From positions 22,338 through 86,337 of the forward strand of contig JAICXJ010000010.1 of NCBI GenBank assembly GCA_025980465.1: 64,000 nucleotides of DNA, in the 5' to 3' direction. Both the position numbers and the translations under genes were made by a program. Under the pieces are notes generated by a model that had not been told where the DNA came from, ran no database searches, and worked only from the letters and a program-made list of their open reading frames with translations. This document shows positions 43,839-52,888 of the stretch, in pieces (within the stretch, counting starts at the first letter, position 1; the number at the start of each line of letters is the position of its first letter). This stretch comes from Frankiales bacterium (GTDB lineage Bacteria > Actinomycetota > Actinomycetes > JAFAQI01).

Positions 43839-46091
43839 GTGGAAGCGCTGACTGAGCTCACGCCGGAGGTGGCGCTCGACCAGAACCTCCGCGGCGCCGT
43901 TGCCGGGCTCACTCCTGGCGGATCGCCGCAGCCGCCGGCCACGCCGATCCGGTCCGGTACGACGCTGACCGGATCACAGGCACTCGGGTTGCTGGATGCC
44001 CAGCTCGGCAGCCGCGCTCTCGACATCGAGGCGAGACGGCTGCGCGCTGCCGGTCGCGGCTTCTACACGATCGGCTCGTCCGGTCACGAGTCGAACGCCG
44101 CGGTCGCTGCAGCGCTGCGGCCGAGCGACCCGGCGCTGCTGCACTACCGCTCCGGCGCGTTCTATCTCGCTCGAGCCGCCCAGGTTCCCGGCTCGACGCC
44201 GCTTCGCGATGTGCTGCTCGGTCTGGTCGCCGCAGTGGACGAGCCGATCGCAGGCGGTCGGCACAAGGTCTTCGGACGGCGGGAGCTGGCGATCATCCCG
44301 CAGACTTCCACTATCGCGTCGCATCTGCCGCGAGCTGTCGGCGTGGCGTTCGCGATCGAGCGCGCCCGCAAGCTCGGGGTGGCGAGCGACTGGCCCCGCG
44401 ACGCGGTGACGGTGACCAGTTTCGGCGACGCCTCGGTCAACCACTCCACGGCTACCGGAGCGATCAACGCGGCGTGCCATGTCAGTCATACCGGCTTGCC
44501 GCTGCCGTTGCTGTTCGTCTGCGAGGACAACGGCCTGGGTATCAGCGTGCCCACGCCGCAAGGCTGGATCGCCGCGGCGGTTGCCGCACGACCGGGGCTG
44601 GCCTACTTCACCGCTGACGGCACCGACCCGGTGGCGACGTTCGATGCAGCCGTCGCCGCTGTCGATCACGTGCGCACCCGCCGAGCGCCTGCGTTCCTGC
44701 ATCTGCGCGTGGTGCGGTTCATGGCCCACGCCGGCACCGATGCCGAGATCAGCTACCGCAGCCCGGCCGATATCGAGGCGGACTACGCCCGCGACCCAGT
44801 CCTGGCGACAGCGCGCCTCGTCGTTGCGGCCGGGCTGCTCACACCGGCCGGGGTGCTCGACCGTTACGACGCCGTGCTGCGCCAGGTGCACGGGATCGCG
44901 GAGGAGGTGAGCGGCCATCGCCAGCTCGGCAGCGCGGAGGAGGTGATGGCGCCGATCGCGCCGCGGCGTGCGGATCAGGTCGCGATCGCCGCGGGCCGCT
45001 CCGGCGACGTCGACCAACGCGCGGCCGGCTTCGGCGGGAAACTGCCCGAGGACGGCGAACCGCTGACGCTGGCCGATGGCATCAACCGGGCCCTGGCGGA
45101 CGCCCTGATCGGCTACCCGCAGGCCCTGGTCTTCGGCGAGGACGTCGGACGCAAGGGCGGGGTGTACGGCGTCACGCGCGGACTGGCGCGGCGCTTCGGT
45201 GCCGGGCGGGTCTTCGACACGATTCTTGATGAGCAGGCAGTGCTGGGTCTCGCACTCGGCTGCGCGGTGTCGGGCATGCTGGCGATCCCAGAGATCCAGT
45301 ACCTCGCGTATCTCCACAATGCCGAGGACCAGCTACGGGGCGAAGCCGCCAGCCTGCAGTTCTTCTCCAATGGTCAGTACCGCAACCCGATGGTAGTCAG
45401 GGTCGCCGGCCTGGCCTACCAGAAGGGGTTCGGCGGTCACTTCCACAACGACAACGCCGTTGGTGTGCTGCGCGACATTCCCGGCGTCGTAGTCGCCGTA
45501 CCGACCCGTGCCGACGACGCCGCGGCGATGCTGCGCACCTGCCTCGCTGCTGCCGCCGTCGACGGAACCGTCTCGGTGTTTCTCGAACCGATCGCGCTGT
45601 ACCACTCCCGGGACCTTTACGAGCCGGGCGATGGCGAGTGGCTGACGCGCTACGCGCCGCCCGCCGCCTGGCTCGACGCTCACGTGGCGCTTGGCAGTGC
45701 GCGTCGTTATGGAGACGGCGATGACCTGACGATCGTGACGCTCGGCAACGGAGTGCCGATGTCACTGCGAGTCGCGCGCCGGCTCAGCGACGCCGGGATT
45801 GCCGCCCGGGTGTTAGACCTGCGCTGGATCGCTCCGCTGCCGCAGCGAGACCTGCTTCGGGAGGCTCGGGCCACCGGTCGGGTGCTCATCGTCGACGAGA
45901 CCCGGGCCTCGGGCGGGGTCAGCGAGGGGGTGACGATGGCATTGGTCGACGCCGGCTATGACGGTCGAATCGCACGGGTTGCGGCATCGGACTCCTTCAT
46001 CCCTCTCGGCGACGCGGCCAACCACGTGCTGGTCTCGGAATCGGCGATCGAGAAGGCGGCGCACCACCTGATCGGTAACAGCGCTCGCTAA
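43839..46091 (+). CDS. Fused alpha-beta 2-oxoacid dehydrogenase E1 (TPP-dependent), candidate 2-oxoadipate dehydrogenase
   Basis: A 750-residue fusion of the two subunits of branched-chain-type E1. Residues about 35-370 are E1-alpha: FYTIGSSGHESNAAVAAALR, the TPP motif SFGDASVNHSTATGAIN and PLLFVCEDNGLGISVPTPQG. From about residue 405 the E1-beta part follows: GINRALADALIGYPQALVFG, EDVGRKGGVYGV, IQYLAYLHNAEDQLRGEAAS and FLEPIALYHSRDLYEPGDGE. It would decarboxylate a 2-oxoacid and pass the acyl group to a lipoyl E2. No E2/E3 gene is nearby. Position after lat and the semialdehyde dehydrogenase suggests 2-oxoadipate to glutaryl-CoA (inference). The start GTG 43839 lies within AGGGAGGTG; CTG 43848 is an alternative. 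Confidence 0.87.
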   Translation: MEALTELTPEVALDQNLRGAVAGLTPGGSPQPPATPIRSGTTLTGSQALGLLDAQLGSRALDIEARRLRAAGRGFYTIGSSGHESNAAVAAALRPSDPALLHYRSGAFYLARAAQVPGSTPLRDVLLGLVAAVDEPIAGGRHKVFGRRELAIIPQTSTIASHLPRAVGVAFAIERARKLGVASDWPRDAVTVTSFGDASVNHSTATGAINAACHVSHTGLPLPLLFVCEDNGLGISVPTPQGWIAAAVAARPGLAYFTADGTDPVATFDAAVAAVDHVRTRRAPAFLHLRVVRFMAHAGTDAEISYRSPADIEADYARDPVLATARLVVAAGLLTPAGVLDRYDAVLRQVHGIAEEVSGHRQLGSAEEVMAPIAPRRADQVAIAAGRSGDVDQRAAGFGGKLPEDGEPLTLADGINRALADALIGYPQALVFGEDVGRKGGVYGVTRGLARRFGAGRVFDTILDEQAVLGLALGCAVSGMLAIPEIQYLAYLHNAEDQLRGEAASLQFFSNGQYRNPMVVRVAGLAYQKGFGGHFHNDNAVGVLRDIPGVVVAVPTRADDAAAMLRTCLAAAAVDGTVSVFLEPIALYHSRDLYEPGDGEWLTRYAPPAAWLDAHVALGSARRYGDGDDLTIVTLGNGVPMSLRVARRLSDAGIAARVLDLRWIAPLPQRDLLREARATGRVLIVDETRASGGVSEGVTMALVDAGYDGRIARVAASDSFIPLGDAANHVLVSESAIEKAAHHLIGNSAR

Positions 46092-47254
46092 GTCATCGGG
46101 ATCCGTAGTCGCCGGGCGACCACCGGCACCAGCCCTCCTTGCACCACCACAGATACGACGACCACCACCACGATGATCGAGTACGCACGCGTCCGGTCGC
46201 TGATGGGTGCGCCGAGCAGGAGGATGCCGAGCAGGATCGGCACCGCTCCCTTCAAGCCGGCGAAGGAGATGAAGGCGCGCTCATTGGCTCGCAGGCCGCC
46301 GACCCGCAGGCAGAGTTCGGCAACGGCGGGCCTGATGACGAGAGCCAGCGTGGCCGCGATCGCGAGTGCGACCGGCCATACGTTGAGCTGGCCCACCCGG
46401 CTCAGGCTCACGGTAAGCCCCAACACCACGAAGGCAACCACCTCTGCGGCGCTGCTCAACCAGTCGAAGCCGATCCGGATCGGTCGCATCGCAGCGTGGT
46501 CTTCATCGCCGAGCAGCACGCCGGCGACGAACACGGCCAGGAACCCTGACCCGTGCAGCACGAGTGCGACGGCGAATGCCGCCGCGATGATCAGCGCGGC
46601 GCGGGCCGGCTCGGCTACGTTGCGCCGCAACGGGTAGCGCCGATGCAGCGCGCGTAGCAGCTCTCCGGCAGCGAGGCCGGCCAGCAGACCGACCCCGAGC
46701 TGAAGTGCGAACCGTCCCGCGATCGGACCGAGCGCGCTCACCGAGAGCTGCTTGGCATCCACCAGGCTGACCATCAACGCGATGCCGACCGGATCGTTCG
46801 CTCCCGACTCGCCCTTGAGGACCGTGCCGCTTCGGCCGTGCACCTCTCGCCCGCCGAGGACCGAGAAGACCACCGCCGGATCGGTCGGGGAGATCGCGGT
46901 GGCGAGCAGCGCCGCGACGTACCAGGCGAACCCGAAGGCGAAGTGGCAGAAGACGGCGAGCCCGGCCGTCGTCAGCAGGGTGCCCATCACCCCGAGGCTG
47001 GTGATCTCGGCGAGCGCGCCGCCGGCGGCCCGCCGACCGATCTGCATGCCGCCGTCAAACAGGATCGCCGCGAGAGCCACGGAGACGATCCATTGCACGA
47101 CGGGGCGGCTTGGGGAACCGACGCCGGGGATCGCGGCGGCGGCAACGGCGGCCGCCGCGAGCAGCAGCGCCGGCGCCGGGATCGGGCCCTTGATCTTCAG
47201 CGTGGCCTCCGGTCGGTCGACATCGTCATGCCCGCCGACCAGACTTCCCGGCAC
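46088..47254 (-). CDS. CPA1-type cation/proton antiporter (CvrA/NhaP2-like)
   Basis: A 388-residue protein with about 11 helices. The core ion site is shown by ATAISPTDPAVVFSVLG and LKGESGANDPVGIALMVSLV, the ND pair of K+/H+ antiporters CvrA/NhaP2. It lacks the C-terminal TrkA_C/CorC-type domains of the E. coli protein, so it is a short form. It would expel K+ or Na+ for H+. GTG 47254 is taken as start. It is divergent from the GH5 gene, and its stop overlaps the E1 stop on the other strand. Confidence 0.85.
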   Translation of the reverse strand: MPGSLVGGHDDVDRPEATLKIKGPIPAPALLLAAAAVAAAAIPGVGSPSRPVVQWIVSVALAAILFDGGMQIGRRAAGGALAEITSLGVMGTLLTTAGLAVFCHFAFGFAWYVAALLATAISPTDPAVVFSVLGGREVHGRSGTVLKGESGANDPVGIALMVSLVDAKQLSVSALGPIAGRFALQLGVGLLAGLAAGELLRALHRRYPLRRNVAEPARAALIIAAAFAVALVLHGSGFLAVFVAGVLLGDEDHAAMRPIRIGFDWLSSAAEVVAFVVLGLTVSLSRVGQLNVWPVALAIAATLALVIRPAVAELCLRVGGLRANERAFISFAGLKGAVPILLGILLLGAPISDRTRAYSIIVVVVVVSVVVQGGLVPVVARRLRIPMT

Positions 47255-47263
47255 ACCACTGAC

Positions 47264-47269
47264 TACGGT
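47264..47269 (+). promoter_or_regulatory. -10 box (TACGGT) of the leaderless GH5 gene
   Basis: TACGGT ends 6 nt before GTG 47276. The signal peptide begins exactly at this GTG, so box and protein agree on the start. Confidence 0.5.
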
Positions 47270-47275
47270 ATCCGG

Positions 47276-48820
47276 GTGCCTGTGCCGCGGCGGGTCAGCC
47301 TGATCGCGATTGCAGGGTTGGCTGTCGCGACGGCCGGTGCGTTGGCCCCGTCAGTGGCGGCAGGTAGCCATCCGCCCGCCGAGCGGCGGCTCACGCCGGA
47401 TACCGCGACATCGACGGGACGGGTGCTCGCCAGCCAGGGCCGATGGATCGTCGACTCGCAGGGTCGGGTCGTGATCCTGCACGGCTTCAACTTGGTTGAC
47501 AAGATCCCGCCGTACGAGCCCGCTGTCGGTGGGTTCGGTGCGTCTGACGCAAGGTTCCTTCAGCAGCACGGCTTCAACGCAGTGCGTCTCGGCGTGATCC
47601 CGGAGGCGGTCGAGCCAGGGCCGGGCCATTTCGACAACCGCTACCTCGCGAGCATCCGGCGCACCCAACAGCTCCTTGCCCGCCACGGGATCGTCAGCCT
47701 TCTCGACTTTCATCAGGACCTCTACAACGAGAAGTTCCAAGGCGAGGGCCTGCCGGCCTGGATGATCGACGACAACGGGTTGCCGGTCGTGCCGAAGGCA
47801 GGCTTTCCCGGCAACTACTTCGTGATGCCGGCGCTACAGCGCGCCTTCGACAATCTGTGGGCGAACGCCCCCGGTCGCGGTGGGGTCGGGCTGCGAACCA
47901 GGTACGTCGCTCTCGTCCGTCACGTTGCCCGCTACTTCCACGGTGTTCGCGGCGTCCTCGGTTACGACGTGTTCAACGAGCCGTTTCCCGGCACGGACTT
48001 CCTGACCTGCTTCCCTCCGTTGGGATGCCCGAGTGCGGACAAGAGCGCGCTGCTTCCCTTCATGTCCGCACTGGTCCGGGCGGTCCACGCCGTCGACCCG
48101 CACCAGATCGCCTTCTTCGAGCCTTGGATCACCTTCGACTACGGCGCGCCGACCAGTGTCGGCCGGGTGGGTCCGGGCCCAGTCGGGATGAGCTTCCACG
48201 ACTACTGCATCGGCGCCCTCGGCCTGCCGGTGCCGCTACCGCAGTCAGCCTGCAGCACGCTGGTAGAGGGCAGAGTGATGAACAATGCGCTGCACCAGGC
48301 ACGCACCGGCGGAAGCGCGCTGCTCCTGACCGAGTTCGGTGCCGAGACCAACGTGGCCGACCTTCGCGAGGTGGTCGGGCTGGCAGATCAGCACGGCATT
48401 TCCTGGCTGGAGTGGGCGTACTGCGCCTGTGGTGACCCGACCGGGTCCGGCCAGGCCGAGTCGCTGGTCCGCAACGCCCACCGGCCGCCGCGCGGAGCCA
48501 ACCTCAACAGCTCGACGCTGCGCGCACTCGACGAGCCGTATCCGCAGGTCGTGTCAGGTACGCCGCTCACCTCGTCGTTCGATCCGGCGACACGAACCTT
48601 CCACCTGCGCTACACCACGCGATCGCCTACCGGCCGACGATTCGGGCGCGGCGCCCGCAGCCGCATCTACCTCCCGCGACTGCAGTACGGCAGCGGCTAC
48701 CACGTTCTCGTCCGGGGCGGGCGGGCGGTGTCGAAACCCAATGCGACCGTGCTCGTGATCGCTACCGGCTCCCATCGGCACGCGGTCACCGTGACGGTGC
48801 GGCCGGCCGGCAGGCACTAA
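47276..48820 (+). CDS. Secreted GH5 endoglycoceramidase-like glycosidase
   Basis: A 514-residue exported enzyme. Signal peptide: VPRRVSLIAIAGLAVATAGA. The catalytic barrel has GRVVILHGFNLVDKIPPYEP, LLDFHQDLYNEKFQGEGLP, the acid/base Glu in LGYDVFNEPFPG and the nucleophile Glu in LLTEFGAET. These match endoglycoceramidase-type family 5 enzymes, which cleave the glycan from glycosphingolipids; bacterial ones can also act on steryl glucosides or simple glucosylceramide. The C-terminal beta domain starts near residue 400. Start GTG 47276 follows the -10 box by 6 nt; an ATG at 47228 in frame would bury the signal peptide. Confidence 0.88.
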   Translation: MPVPRRVSLIAIAGLAVATAGALAPSVAAGSHPPAERRLTPDTATSTGRVLASQGRWIVDSQGRVVILHGFNLVDKIPPYEPAVGGFGASDARFLQQHGFNAVRLGVIPEAVEPGPGHFDNRYLASIRRTQQLLARHGIVSLLDFHQDLYNEKFQGEGLPAWMIDDNGLPVVPKAGFPGNYFVMPALQRAFDNLWANAPGRGGVGLRTRYVALVRHVARYFHGVRGVLGYDVFNEPFPGTDFLTCFPPLGCPSADKSALLPFMSALVRAVHAVDPHQIAFFEPWITFDYGAPTSVGRVGPGPVGMSFHDYCIGALGLPVPLPQSACSTLVEGRVMNNALHQARTGGSALLLTEFGAETNVADLREVVGLADQHGISWLEWAYCACGDPTGSGQAESLVRNAHRPPRGANLNSSTLRALDEPYPQVVSGTPLTSSFDPATRTFHLRYTTRSPTGRRFGRGARSRIYLPRLQYGSGYHVLVRGGRAVSKPNATVLVIATGSHRHAVTVTVRPAGRH

Positions 48821-48823
48821 CCA

Positions 48824-50287
48824 TCAGTCGGTACGACGCCGTCGTGACAGCCGGTATCGCCACCAGCCGACTAGGCGGGTACGCAGCCAGTACTCACCCG
48901 CGCTGAACGGCAGCTGGGTGACGATCTTCCCGCTGGGACCGGCGTAGTAGTTGGTGCATCCGGCGAGCCAGACGGTGCCCTCCATCGCCGCTTGCAGCTT
49001 CTCGTTGTAGCTGCGCATCGCGGGTTCGCGCACGTCGAGTGCGCCGATGCGCCATCGCCGCATCAGGCGCAACGCGCGCACGACGTAGTGCGCCTGCGCT
49101 TCATGCATGAACAGGATCGAGTTCACGCCGTTGGTGTTCGGGCCATACAGCATGAACAGGTTCGGGAAGCCACTGACCGTCAGTCCGAGATAGGCCTCGG
49201 CACCGTCGGACCACTGATCGCGCAGTAGCCGGCCACGGCGGCCCCGGATCGTGACCGTCGACAGGTACTCGCTGGCCCGGAAGCCGGTGCCGAAGATGAT
49301 CGTGTCGACGTCATGGTCGACACCGTCGCTGGTCCGGACCGCGGTCTCGGTGATCTCCGCGATCGGCGTCGTGACGACGTTGACGTTGTGGCGAGCCAGT
49401 GCGGGAAACCAGGCGCGGGACATCAACGGGCGCTTGCAGCCGACCGGGAAGTCCGGCGTGAGGAGGGCGCGCAGCTCAGGGTCCTCGATCTTGCGGGCGA
49501 GATAGGACCGGGCGAGCTCGGTTTGCATGGTCGTCTGCTCGGCGGCGGCATCGAAGGACGAGCGCTGATAGCTGAGCCAGATCTGCCAGCGATGCCACCG
49601 GCCGGCGAGCGGAACCCGGGCAAACCGGCGCTGCTGCTCGGGCGAGAACTCCTGATCCAGGCGAGGAGCCACCCAGATCGGGGTCCGTTGGAACACGGTG
49701 AGTGATTCGACGTCGGGCGCGATGGCCGGCACGTACTGGATCGCACTCGCGCCGGTCCCGATCGATGCCACTCGCTCACCCGCGACCGGCTTGGAGTGAT
49801 CCCAGCGCGAGGAGTGAAACATCCGGCCTCGGAACCGGTCCGCTCCGGCAATGTCCGGTACGAACGGCACGTTGAGCATGCCGAGACCGGTGACCAGGAC
49901 GTCCGCGGTGAACGTTTCACCGACATCGGAGTGCAGCACCCACGACTGGGTGTCGTCGTCCCAGCTCGCCTCGTTGATCGTCGTACTGGTGCGCACGTGC
50001 GGTGTGACGCCGAAGCGGTCGGCGCAGGTCTCGAGGTAGTTGAGGATCTCCGGCTGCGTCGCGTAGGTGCGCGCCCACCAGGGGTTGGGTGCGAATGAAT
50101 AGGAGTAGAGGTGTGACGGCACGTCGCATGCCGCGCCTGGATAGGTGTTGTCGCGCCAGGTTCCGCCGACCCCGTCGGACTTCTCGTAGATCGTGAAGTC
50201 GAAGCCTGCTCGATTGAGTGCCACCCCCATGGCGATGCCACCCGCGCCGGCCCCGATCACCGCCACAGTCGGGCTGCCGCGCCTCAT
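48824..50287 (-). CDS. FAD-dependent Baeyer-Villiger-type monooxygenase (second copy)
   Basis: A 487-residue flavoprotein monooxygenase. FAD site: VAVIGAGAGGIAMGVALNRA; fingerprint FRGRMFHSSRWDHSK (FxGxxxHxxxW); NADPH site VASIGTGASAIQYVPAI; TIIFGTGFRASEYL near the C-terminus. It is a paralog of the enzyme at 24403-25920 and has a basic C-terminal tail (YRLSRRRR). ATG 50287 has GAGGGG about 9 nt upstream. It follows the VOC gene by 13 nt on the same strand, so the two form a short operon. Confidence 0.9.
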   Translation of the reverse strand: MRRGSPTVAVIGAGAGGIAMGVALNRAGFDFTIYEKSDGVGGTWRDNTYPGAACDVPSHLYSYSFAPNPWWARTYATQPEILNYLETCADRFGVTPHVRTSTTINEASWDDDTQSWVLHSDVGETFTADVLVTGLGMLNVPFVPDIAGADRFRGRMFHSSRWDHSKPVAGERVASIGTGASAIQYVPAIAPDVESLTVFQRTPIWVAPRLDQEFSPEQQRRFARVPLAGRWHRWQIWLSYQRSSFDAAAEQTTMQTELARSYLARKIEDPELRALLTPDFPVGCKRPLMSRAWFPALARHNVNVVTTPIAEITETAVRTSDGVDHDVDTIIFGTGFRASEYLSTVTIRGRRGRLLRDQWSDGAEAYLGLTVSGFPNLFMLYGPNTNGVNSILFMHEAQAHYVVRALRLMRRWRIGALDVREPAMRSYNEKLQAAMEGTVWLAGCTNYYAGPSGKIVTQLPFSAGEYWLRTRLVGWWRYRLSRRRRTD

Positions 50288-50300
50288 CCGCAAGCGCCCC

Positions 50301-50780
50301 TCAGCCCCACTGCGCGAAGTACGGTCGGTCGGCGCGTGACTTCTCGACCAGGATGAAGACCACGCCCCAGGGGTCCGCGAACCAGGTAGTCCGCACCCGG
50401 GCGACATCGGCAACGCCCGACACCATGAACTCGACGCCCTTCGCCTCCAGCTCGCGACGCGTGCCGTCGATGTCCGAGCACAGCAGAGCAACATGTGACA
50501 GACCGTGGTCGGTTAGCCCGGCGCCGCGGCGGCGGTCGGCTCCGGTGACTCCGGGGTACTCGATCAGCTCGAGCACCCGGTCGCCATCGCCGGGGAAGCC
50601 GAGGATCGCCGCCTTCAACCGGGGGTCGGGGATCAACTCGCCCATGTCGGCGGCGATCGCCTCGCCTTCGATCAGGTACGGCGGGGAGAGCACCTGCAGA
50701 CCCAGCACGTCGTGGTACCAGGCGGCTGCTGCATCGACATCCGGGACACAGACGCCGGTGTGGGCGAGCCCTGTGATCAC
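50301..50780 (-). CDS. VOC family protein (glyoxalase/dioxygenase superfamily)
   Basis: A 159-residue protein with two beta-alpha-beta-beta-beta units: GLAHTGVCVPDVDAAAAWYH and LSHVALLCSDIDGTRRELEA. Metal ligand candidates are His in TGLAHTG and LSHVA and Glu in VLELIEYP and the last strand. It may be an epimerase, dioxygenase or lyase acting with the monooxygenase. GTG 50780 is chosen because TACCGT sits 6 nt upstream and the homology begins there; a longer in-frame form to 50822 has no support. Confidence 0.82.
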   Translation of the reverse strand: MITGLAHTGVCVPDVDAAAAWYHDVLGLQVLSPPYLIEGEAIAADMGELIPDPRLKAAILGFPGDGDRVLELIEYPGVTGADRRRGAGLTDHGLSHVALLCSDIDGTRRELEAKGVEFMVSGVADVARVRTTWFADPWGVVFILVEKSRADRPYFAQWG

Positions 50781-50786
50781 GTTGCG

Positions 50787-50792
50787 ACGGTA
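50787..50792 (-). promoter_or_regulatory. -10 box (TACCGT) of the leaderless VOC gene
   Basis: TACCGT on the minus strand ends 6 nt before GTG 50780. Confidence 0.45.
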
Positions 50793-50827
50793 TCGACTCC
50801 GGGTCGCGTCGGGGAGCGGCAATCCGA

Positions 50828-50908
50828 TCAGATGGCGCCGAAGTCCGGCAGGGTCAGCGCGCCGTGGGACTCGAAGCCGGGGTTGTGGGCGAGCACGAAC
50901 CAGGTCAC
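50828..50908 (-). CDS. Candidate 26-residue ORF coupled to dedA
   Basis: A short ORF whose GTG overlaps the dedA stop as GTGA. It reads as 26 residues including WFVLAHNPGFESHG and ends LPDFGAI. The sequence is protein-like (few Arg, mixed hydrophobics) for this GC content, but no family is recognised. It could also be a chance frame or the remnant of a longer gene. Confidence 0.25.
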   Translation of the reverse strand: MTWFVLAHNPGFESHGALTLPDFGAI

Positions 50909-51672
50909 TGACCCCCAGGCTGACCCGCTGCGCCGCCCCGCAACCGTAGCTGCGCCCGGACGACCGCCACGACGACGATCGCGACGATCAGTGCGATCCC
51001 GATGCGGGTCGAGTAGTGGCTGATCCGGTCGATCGCATGGACGGCCGGGTGGCCGAGGGACCAACCGAGGCTGATCAGCAGCGCCTCCCACAACACCATC
51101 CCGACCACGTCGCCGACGACGAACATCCACAGCGGCATTCCGCTCGTGCCGCACGCAAGGAAGATCACGAAGGTGGGAAGCGGTAGGTAGTAGCTGACGA
51201 ACAGCGCCCAGATCCCGCGTCGCCGCACGATCGCCTCCGCCCGCAGGATCCAACGGGCAGTTCGCGGGTTGTTCCGGCCGTAGAACGCGACGATGTGACC
51301 GCCCCAGCGTCGTCCCGCCCACCAGTAGAAGACGTCGTACAGCGCGATCGTGCACAACGGCGCCAGGATCACGATGGTCAGCGAGTCACGGCCGACCCGC
51401 GCGAGCGCGCCGCCACTGACGATCGAGGTCGTGCTGCCGCGGAGTGCCTCGAGCAGCTCACTGTGATGGGCGAGCAGTGTCGGCGTCAGCGGGATGAAGG
51501 CGTAGGCAGCAATGACGCCGAGAGCCAGGGCTGCGCCGCACAGCACATCAGGAACGGCGAACCGACGGCCACGAATCGCTGCCGTCAGGCCGTTATTGGG
51601 CTGGTCAGCCTCCAAGTTGCTGACGATATCTGCCTTGATCGCACCTATCAGCCGCGGTTTCTGGGGTATCAC
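50905..51672 (-). CDS. DedA family (VTT domain) membrane protein
   Basis: A 255-residue membrane protein. The DedA core is VFYWWAGRRWGGHIVAFYGR, then a re-entrant loop with FVSYYLPLPTFVIFLACGTS (normally R-x-x-P-x-x-R; the Arg before LPLP is changed here) and LWMFVVGDVVGMVLWEALLI. The family acts in envelope integrity, with recent evidence for undecaprenyl-phosphate or phospholipid scrambling. An N-terminal extension of about 40 polar residues is unusual and may mean the true start is later. Start GTG 51672. Confidence 0.8.
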   Translation of the reverse strand: MIPQKPRLIGAIKADIVSNLEADQPNNGLTAAIRGRRFAVPDVLCGAALALGVIAAYAFIPLTPTLLAHHSELLEALRGSTTSIVSGGALARVGRDSLTIVILAPLCTIALYDVFYWWAGRRWGGHIVAFYGRNNPRTARWILRAEAIVRRRGIWALFVSYYLPLPTFVIFLACGTSGMPLWMFVVGDVVGMVLWEALLISLGWSLGHPAVHAIDRISHYSTRIGIALIVAIVVVAVVRAQLRLRGGAAGQPGGQ

Positions 51673-51764
51673 GCTCTACGTGGACCAACCTCCTTTGATT
51701 TGCGAGCCACAAATATCGACAATCAACGTCTGTAACAACTGCAACTGCTGAGGTGGGCAAGCAC

Positions 51765-52859
51765 ATGCGCAAGGTCAACGGGGACGCGAACGCGCGGTGG
51801 CTCCGCCCGGCTCTCGGGGTCGCGCTGGTGGCGCTGGTTGCCACGGATGTAGCGGTGGCGATCGTGTCGCCTTCGCGGACGACGCCTCAGTCCCGTCCGG
51901 TCGCGGTCGGCAGCCTCGCCACGTTGCTCTCGCCTGCGGGGGCCGCCCGCCAGGCTCACCACGCGGGCCGAGCCAAGCCGGCCGCGATGACCGCCTCGAG
52001 CGCCAGCGTGGTGCCCCACACCGCGGGCTCGCCGCAGCACAAGAAGCGCAAGCCGGACTCGACCCCGGCCGGAGCGGTGCTCGGCGTCGTGAACGCGTTG
52101 ACGTCGCCGTCCCAGCCGGCTCCGCCGTCGACCGGCGGACGCCACCATCCGAAGAGCGGTTCGCCACACCACAATGGCGGCTCTCCGCCGAGCGCCACCT
52201 CCAAGGGCGCGGTGGGCCGACGCGCACCGCAGCAGGACCTGCAGTTCGTCCCCAGCGAGACCGTGCTCGCGACCCTGAAGCACAACGCGCCGGGGTTCAG
52301 CACGGCTCACTCCACCCGCCGGGCGATGACCGTTCCCAAGTCTTGGTACGGGCGAACCACCTCGATGCCCGTCGTGGCGCAGACCGCGACCCGGCTCAAG
52401 GTCCGGCTCGCCCGCCGGCCGGATGAATCCACGATCTGGATCCGCCGGAGCGCGGCAACGCTGAGCCACACGTACTACGCCCTGCTCGTCGACATCTCGA
52501 AGCGTCGGCTCTACCTGTTCCGGGCGGGACAGCAGATCGGGTCGTATCCAGTTGGGGTGGGTCTGCGACAGACGCCGACGCCGACCGGCTCGTACTTCAT
52601 TGCCTTTCACGCGCCGCCGAACGGGCCTGGGTACGGCTCAGTAATGCTCGAGACCTCGGCGCACTCGAAGGTCTTCCAGACCTTTGAAGGCGGCAACGAC
52701 GCGATCATCGCGATCCACGGCCCGATCGACAGCACGGCCGACCGCGAGATCGGCAAGAACGGCGCTCGGGTCTCCAACGGATGCATCCGGATGCACGACG
52801 GGCAACTCGTGAAGGTCGGCAGGGTGCCTGACGGGACGCCGATCGAGTTGCACAGTTAG
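51765..52859 (+). CDS. L,D-transpeptidase (YkuD) with membrane anchor
   Basis: A 364-residue envelope enzyme making 3-3 peptidoglycan cross-links. An N-terminal anchor (LRPALGVALVALVATDVAVA) precedes a Pro/Ser/Gly-rich linker of about 150 residues. The catalytic domain starts YYALLVDISKRRLYLFRAGQ and holds AIHGPIDST and the nucleophile motif ARVSNGCIRMHD (SxGCIRM). The long linker would span the wall. ATG 51765 follows AGGTGGG by 7 nt; GTG 51753 in the same frame is less likely. Confidence 0.92.
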   Translation: MRKVNGDANARWLRPALGVALVALVATDVAVAIVSPSRTTPQSRPVAVGSLATLLSPAGAARQAHHAGRAKPAAMTASSASVVPHTAGSPQHKKRKPDSTPAGAVLGVVNALTSPSQPAPPSTGGRHHPKSGSPHHNGGSPPSATSKGAVGRRAPQQDLQFVPSETVLATLKHNAPGFSTAHSTRRAMTVPKSWYGRTTSMPVVAQTATRLKVRLARRPDESTIWIRRSAATLSHTYYALLVDISKRRLYLFRAGQQIGSYPVGVGLRQTPTPTGSYFIAFHAPPNGPGYGSVMLETSAHSKVFQTFEGGNDAIIAIHGPIDSTADREIGKNGARVSNGCIRMHDGQLVKVGRVPDGTPIELHS

Positions 52860-52875
52860 CGGTGATCCGGCGGCA

Positions 52876-52881
52876 TAAGAT
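52876..52881 (+). promoter_or_regulatory. -10 box (TAAGAT) of the EthD-like gene
   Basis: TAAGAT ends 7 nt before ATG 52889; there is no ribosome site. Confidence 0.4.
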
Positions 52882-52888
52882 CCCCGCC

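Noticed and set aside
46838..47275. Plus-strand extension of the GH5 gene
   Set aside because: Antisense to the antiporter; the signal peptide and -10 box both place the start at 47276.
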